From: SVEL01 sp045123575
Lineage (GTDB): Bacteria > Bacillota > Clostridia > Lachnospirales > Lachnospiraceae
Length of the DNA stretch: 9,025 bases
Direction: 5' to 3'
Assembly: GCA_045123575.1 (NCBI GenBank)
Contig: JBGVKG010000014.1
Location: 1-9,025, forward strand
How positions within the stretch are numbered: position 1 is the first letter of the stretch; every line of letters begins with the position of its first letter. Under the pieces are notes generated by a model. The model worked only from the letters and a program-made list of their open reading frames with translations. It was not told where the DNA came from and did no database searches. This document shows positions 6,003 to 9,025 of this stretch, in pieces. Both the position numbers and the translations under genes were made by a program.

Positions 6003-7382
6003 TTAATGCATAAAAAATTTGTTTAGAATACATCTATATGCCCACGAAAAATCCTTTCTTTCGATTGTATTCATTGCATATATATCACATCTCCCAACCT
6101 CAATGTCACCTACCATATATTTTACATAACCGACCTTGTCTCCTTTATGAACTGGAGCCTCTAACCTTGTATACACCCATACTTGCTTATATGCTTGCTC
6201 ATCACCTCTCATAAGCAACGCAAGTGGTGACTTTGATATTCCAACATTAGTAAATGGCGTATTATCTGCATTAATACCCATTTCTCCATACTTATCATAA
6301 TCCCCCACCACACCATTATTTACAGGAATATCTGCAAATTTCATATCATAATCAAATACATCTTTCTTTATGTAGTATTCCATGCCATACCCCAGTAATT
6401 TCTTTGTATCTGACCATTTGTAATTCTTGTTATTAGGCCATCCGCACCCTAATAGCGCTACTATATACTTCCTATCATTATTTTTCGCAGCACATACATA
6501 ACAATATCCTGCCTGACCGGTAAATCCAGTCTTGCCAGAGATAACTCCATCCATCATAGTTAAAAGTGCATTTTTATTAGATACATTATGAATACGTCCA
6601 CCATTTTCCACGTTGCCATCTTTAGATATTTTCTTATCTGTAAATGTGTACGCTGATGTTGTTGTAATCTCTACAAATTGCTCGTTTTTAATACAGTATG
6701 ACATTATCTTTGCAAGCTCAGTTGCTGTAGTTCCATGTATTTTCTCTTCTCCATCTATAATCTTAGTGGCATCTAACCCATTTGGTGTTATAAAAAATGT
6801 ATTTTCACAACCCAATTGCTTGCATTTTTCATTCATCAATTCAGAAAATTTATCAACACTACCACTTATATGCTCTGCAATTGCAACTGCCACATCATTA
6901 TGAGATTCCAACATCAAGGAATACAATAAATCCTTTAATAAATACTGTTCTCCTTCCTTTATGTTTAATTGCACATCTGGCATAGATGCCGCATATTTAC
7001 TAACCGTTACTATTTCTTCGAGTTTTCCAGATTCCAATGCCAATATACACGTAAGTATCTTTGTTGTACTCGCATTAGCTCTTACTGTATATCCGTCCTT
7101 TTCATATAAAACCCTTCCCGTATCAGCATCCATCAAAACTGCTGAAAGTGCATACAAATTAGTAGGTTCAACAATCTGCTCATTCTTAGAAACAATCATT
7201 GCATCTGTTTCTTTAATACCATTTTCCCTTTCGTTATGTATACCTTGCCATATAGAATTACTTGCAAAATTTATCAAATTATCACCCATCATTACCGAAG
7301 ACAACGCTATAGTTATAGATGTGACAATTATAATTCCTTCTCTAAGCCTATTTTTTATGCTCAACAGCACCTTTTTTCTCAT
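6003..7382 (-). CDS. D-Ala-D-Ala carboxypeptidase (penicillin-binding, S11 family, DacF/DacB-like)
   Basis: Exported enzyme that trims the terminal D-Ala from peptidoglycan stem peptides. Of 459 residues, 1-34 form a basic, hydrophobic signal or anchor (GIIIVTSITIALSSVMMG, 16-33). The peptidase domain spans about 75-315 with all three catalytic motifs: S105-T-T-K108, S160-H-N162 and K284-T-G286 in SGKTGFTGQAG. A C-terminal beta domain follows (about 345-435); the end FSWAYRCILNKFFMH may be an amphipathic membrane anchor. B. subtilis dacB likewise lies close to scpA-scpB, which supports a sporulation-type or housekeeping D,D-carboxypeptidase. The start is uncertain: at the ATG (7380-7382) the GGGAAG site is only 2 nt away. 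A TTG at 7362-7364, with AAAGG 5 nt upstream, would remove six residues and keep the signal. The scpAB terminator lies immediately upstream. Confidence 0.9.
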   Translation of the reverse strand: MRKKVLLSIKNRLREGIIIVTSITIALSSVMMGDNLINFASNSIWQGIHNERENGIKETDAMIVSKNEQIVEPTNLYALSAVLMDADTGRVLYEKDGYTVRANASTTKILTCILALESGKLEEIVTVSKYAASMPDVQLNIKEGEQYLLKDLLYSLMLESHNDVAVAIAEHISGSVDKFSELMNEKCKQLGCENTFFITPNGLDATKIIDGEEKIHGTTATELAKIMSYCIKNEQFVEITTTSAYTFTDKKISKDGNVENGGRIHNVSNKNALLTMMDGVISGKTGFTGQAGYCYVCAAKNNDRKYIVALLGCGWPNNKNYKWSDTKKLLGYGMEYYIKKDVFDYDMKFADIPVNNGVVGDYDKYGEMGINADNTPFTNVGISKSPLALLMRGDEQAYKQVWVYTRLEAPVHKGDKVGYVKYMVGDIEVGRCDIYAMNTIERKDFSWAYRCILNKFFMH

Positions 7383-7394
7383 ATCTTCCCATAT

Positions 7395-7431
7395 AAAAAA
7401 GCATTCTCATAGAAATCTATGAAAATGCTTT
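7395..7431 (-). terminator. Intrinsic terminator after scpB
   Basis: A 15-bp stem pairs 7398-7412 with 7417-7431 (one T.G wobble in minus-strand RNA) and closes on a 4-nt ATTT loop. Six T residues follow on the minus strand (7395-7400, partly inside the stem base). It begins about 19 bp after the scpB stop, which fits termination of scpAB. Its T-run ends 12 bp before the dac start codon, so it also forms part of any dac leader read from upstream. Confidence 0.88.
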
Positions 7432-7450
7432 CACCTTTATAACATAAAGT

Positions 7451-8029
7451 TTATACTTCCAATTTCAACTGAACCTCTTGCTCAGCCTCAGATTCAAATT
7501 CTGCAACCTTATCGCTATTAATCTCAGGTAAATCGTCAATGGATTTAACTCCAAATTTTCTTAAAAATTCCTCTGTTGTACCAAAAAGCAATGGTCTACC
7601 TGGTGCATCCAATCTTCCAACCTCACTTATAAGGTTATATTCTATAAGCTTATTAACCGCATGGTCACACTTAACACCTCTTATACGCTCTATCTCCAAT
7701 CTTGTAATTGGCTGCTTATATGCAACAATCGACAAAGTTTCCAACAATACATCTGTCATAACATGTTTCTTTGGCTGACTGGCAACCTTTATCAAATACT
7801 CATACATATCTGTCTTTGTACACATCTGATAAGAGTTTTCCAATTCAATAATATTCACACCTCTATCCTCTGCATCGTACTTATCTCTAAGATTACTGAT
7901 AAGCTTTCTAGTTGTATCAACATCGTGTCCTATGGCATATGCTATCTTATCAACTTCTACTGCCTCACCCATCGTGAATAGTATCGCCTCGATAATTGCC
8001 TCATATTTCTTTATCTCCACTTCGTTCAC
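7451..8029 (-). CDS. scpB: Segregation and condensation protein B
   Basis: Kleisin-associated (kite) subunit of the Smc-ScpAB complex, which condenses and separates newly replicated origins; ScpB dimers bind the middle of ScpA. The protein is made of two winged-helix domains. Hallmark stretches are LETLSIVAYKQPITRLEIER followed by IRGVKCDHAV, and GRLDAPGRPLLFGTTEEFL with KFGVKSIDDLPE. The frame is open up to a TTG at 8050 that would overlap scpA. The GTG at 8027-8029 is preferred because AGGAGA lies 9 nt upstream; a second GTG at 8018-8020 with AAGGTG is also possible. From 8029 the product has 192 residues, close to the 197 of B. subtilis. The gene begins 5 nt after the scpA stop, so the two are translationally linked. 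A strong terminator follows. Confidence 0.93.
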   Translation of the reverse strand: MNEVEIKKYEAIIEAILFTMGEAVEVDKIAYAIGHDVDTTRKLISNLRDKYDAEDRGVNIIELENSYQMCTKTDMYEYLIKVASQPKKHVMTDVLLETLSIVAYKQPITRLEIERIRGVKCDHAVNKLIEYNLISEVGRLDAPGRPLLFGTTEEFLRKFGVKSIDDLPEINSDKVAEFESEAEQEVQLKLEV

Positions 8030-8034
8030 CTTAC

Positions 8035-8781
8035 CTATTCTCCTATACAATCAATAATAATGTCATCAAATATATCTTCCTGTACTACCTTAATAAAGCC
8101 AACCTTCATCAGCTCTAATATAGCCAAAAAAGATACTACAACCTGCATTTTTGTCTTTTGAGTAAGAAGCAAATCCTTAAAACTAAAATGTTTATGAACT
8201 CTTGCATAATCTCTTATGTAGTCCATTTTTTCTGTTAGATTAACTTCCTCTTTCTCTATTTTACCAAACTTACTTCTAATAGGGTCAACCTTATCCTCAA
8301 CACGTTGCATTACCATTTGAAATACATCATTTAACTTCGATAATGTTACATCTGCGAGAAGTTGGTCTAAATCAACCGGTGCCTCATAGGCTAAAACTTC
8401 CTCTGGCACAGTTGGTTTCTTATACATAGCTCGTCCAGCATCTACTTCTCTATCCCTCAGTTCTAAAGACATATACTTATACATCTTGTACTCAAGAAGT
8501 TGTCTTACAAGTTCCTCTCTAGGATCTTCCTCCTCGCCCTCTTCATTAACCTGCTTAGGTAGAAGCATACGAGATTTAATATCTATAAGAGTTGCCGCCA
8601 TAACAAGAAATTCACTTACTACGTTCAAATCCTGTTTATCCATTGCATTTACATACTCAAGATACTGATCTGTTATCTCCACGATAGGAATATCATATAT
8701 ATTTACTTTATTTTTATCTATAAGGTGCAATAATAAGTCTAATGGACCTTCAAACACCTGCAATTTTACTGGTATACCCAT
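8035..8781 (-). CDS. scpA: Segregation and condensation protein A
   Basis: Kleisin subunit of the bacterial condensin; it bridges the head and neck of the two Smc subunits. The N-terminal Smc-neck-binding region is the family signature (VKLQVFEGPLDLLLHLIDKN, then IYDIPIVEITDQYLEYV). An acidic linker follows (NEEGEEEDPREE), and the C-terminal winged helix that binds the Smc head ends FLAILELMKVGFIKVVQED. At 248 residues it matches B. subtilis ScpA (about 250). The ATG at 8779-8781 is chosen over an in-frame GTG at 8797-8799 because the protein then begins MGIPVKLQVF like its relatives and AGAGAG lies 6 nt upstream. The ribosome binding site is weak compared with those of the carboxylase operon. 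First gene after the 8831-8859 promoter, co-transcribed with scpB. Confidence 0.95.
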   Translation of the reverse strand: MGIPVKLQVFEGPLDLLLHLIDKNKVNIYDIPIVEITDQYLEYVNAMDKQDLNVVSEFLVMAATLIDIKSRMLLPKQVNEEGEEEDPREELVRQLLEYKMYKYMSLELRDREVDAGRAMYKKPTVPEEVLAYEAPVDLDQLLADVTLSKLNDVFQMVMQRVEDKVDPIRSKFGKIEKEEVNLTEKMDYIRDYARVHKHFSFKDLLLTQKTKMQVVVSFLAILELMKVGFIKVVQEDIFDDIIIDCIGE

Positions 8782-8830
8782 GTTTTTCTCTCTTTTCACA
8801 CTTGATATTTTTCCATCGTCACAAAGATTT

Positions 8831-8859
8831 ATTTTACAAAAAAAAATCCTATTTGTAAA
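8831..8859 (-). promoter_or_regulatory. Promoter of scpA-scpB
   Basis: Minus-strand TTTACA (8854-8859) and TAAAAT (8831-8836) have a 17-bp spacer that includes nine T residues. Both hexamers match sigma-A consensus at five of six bases. The start would be near 8824, about 43 nt upstream of the scpA ATG. A perfect 8-bp inverted repeat (TTTACAAA at 8852-8859, TTTGTAAA at 8833-8840) overlaps both hexamers. Confidence 0.65.
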
Positions 8860-9025
8860 GGTGGCATTACCTATTTCTCTAGTAAATTCTGGTTTGTACG
8901 ACTAAGACTTTGATATTAAAGGTATAGTTTCGTTCTCGGTTACGAGTGCTAGACTATCTAAGAACATTACTTTTTTACGCTAAATAAATATACGCAACCG
9001 GCAGGCAATTCGACATCGTGTCGAT
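8860..9025. other. Noncoding stretch upstream of the scpA promoter
   Basis: No supported gene. The only minus-strand frames are very short, for example 9016 to 8975 (14 codons including stop, no clear ribosome binding site). Two inverted repeats are visible. GTTCT at about 8933 pairs with AGAAC at about 8962, enclosing smaller self-complementary pieces (CTCG/CGAG and TAGA/TCTA). TCGACA (9010-9015) pairs with TGTCGA (9019-9024) across a 3-nt loop at the very edge. The last 30 bases are richer in G and C than their surroundings, suggesting the edge of another element or RNA, which cannot be identified from what is visible. Confidence 0.4.

Noticed and set aside
8975..9016. A 14-codon minus-strand frame at the right edge as a small leader peptide
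   Set aside because: No ribosome binding site is visible, the frame is very short and it lies upstream of the scpA promoter, so a leader role is not supported.
1..9025. CRISPR arrays, tRNA or rRNA genes, phage genes
   Set aside because: No regularly spaced repeats, no tRNA-like cloverleaf with CCA-type end, and no rRNA or phage signature seen on either strand.

Overview
The window looks like chromosome of a low-GC Gram-positive anaerobe, most likely a clostridium of the Lachnospiraceae type. The grounds are AT-rich DNA, strong AGGAGG-type ribosome binding sites, a condensin pair (scpA-scpB) next to a D-Ala-D-Ala carboxypeptidase as in many Firmicutes, and a biotin/sodium decarboxylase operon typical of anaerobes. 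The species cannot be named from sequence alone. Every gene supported here lies on the minus strand, so transcription runs from high to low coordinates.

Right end (about 7395-9025): a noncoding stretch leads into a good sigma-A promoter (8831-8859), then scpA and scpB, which are nearly contiguous and encode the partner subunits of the Smc chromosome-segregation complex. A strong hairpin terminator (7395-7431) follows scpB. A secreted, membrane-anchored D-Ala-D-Ala carboxypeptidase of the DacF/DacB type (6003-7382) begins only 12 bp beyond the terminator's T-run, too little room for its own promoter.

Middle (587-5952): a promoter at 5924-5952 starts a five-gene operon. In order it encodes a divergent acyl-CoA-type carboxyltransferase (MmdA/12S-like), an OadG-like small membrane subunit with an added extracytoplasmic domain, a biotin carrier protein, the sodium-pumping beta subunit (OadB/GcdB/MmdB) and an oxaloacetate/pyruvate-type carboxyltransferase (OadA/5S). 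The set combines the 12S, 1.3S and 5S parts of a propionibacterial transcarboxylase with the membrane beta and gamma parts of a Na+-translocating decarboxylase. All catalytic residues of the 5S-like, biotin and beta subunits are visible. The CoA-ester carboxyltransferase departs from the classic family at several points, so its substrate is open. No biotin carboxylase is encoded here, so the system is expected to decarboxylate or transfer carboxyl groups rather than fix bicarbonate with ATP.

Left end (1-546): the end of an IS3-family (IS150-type) insertion sequence, with orfA running off the window edge. It sits about 40 bp behind oadA in the same orientation. No convincing terminator lies between them, so operon transcription may run into the element. 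A fold-back hairpin at the IS end could mask the orfA ribosome binding site in such read-through RNA.

The most unusual item is the two-carboxyltransferase sodium-pump operon.
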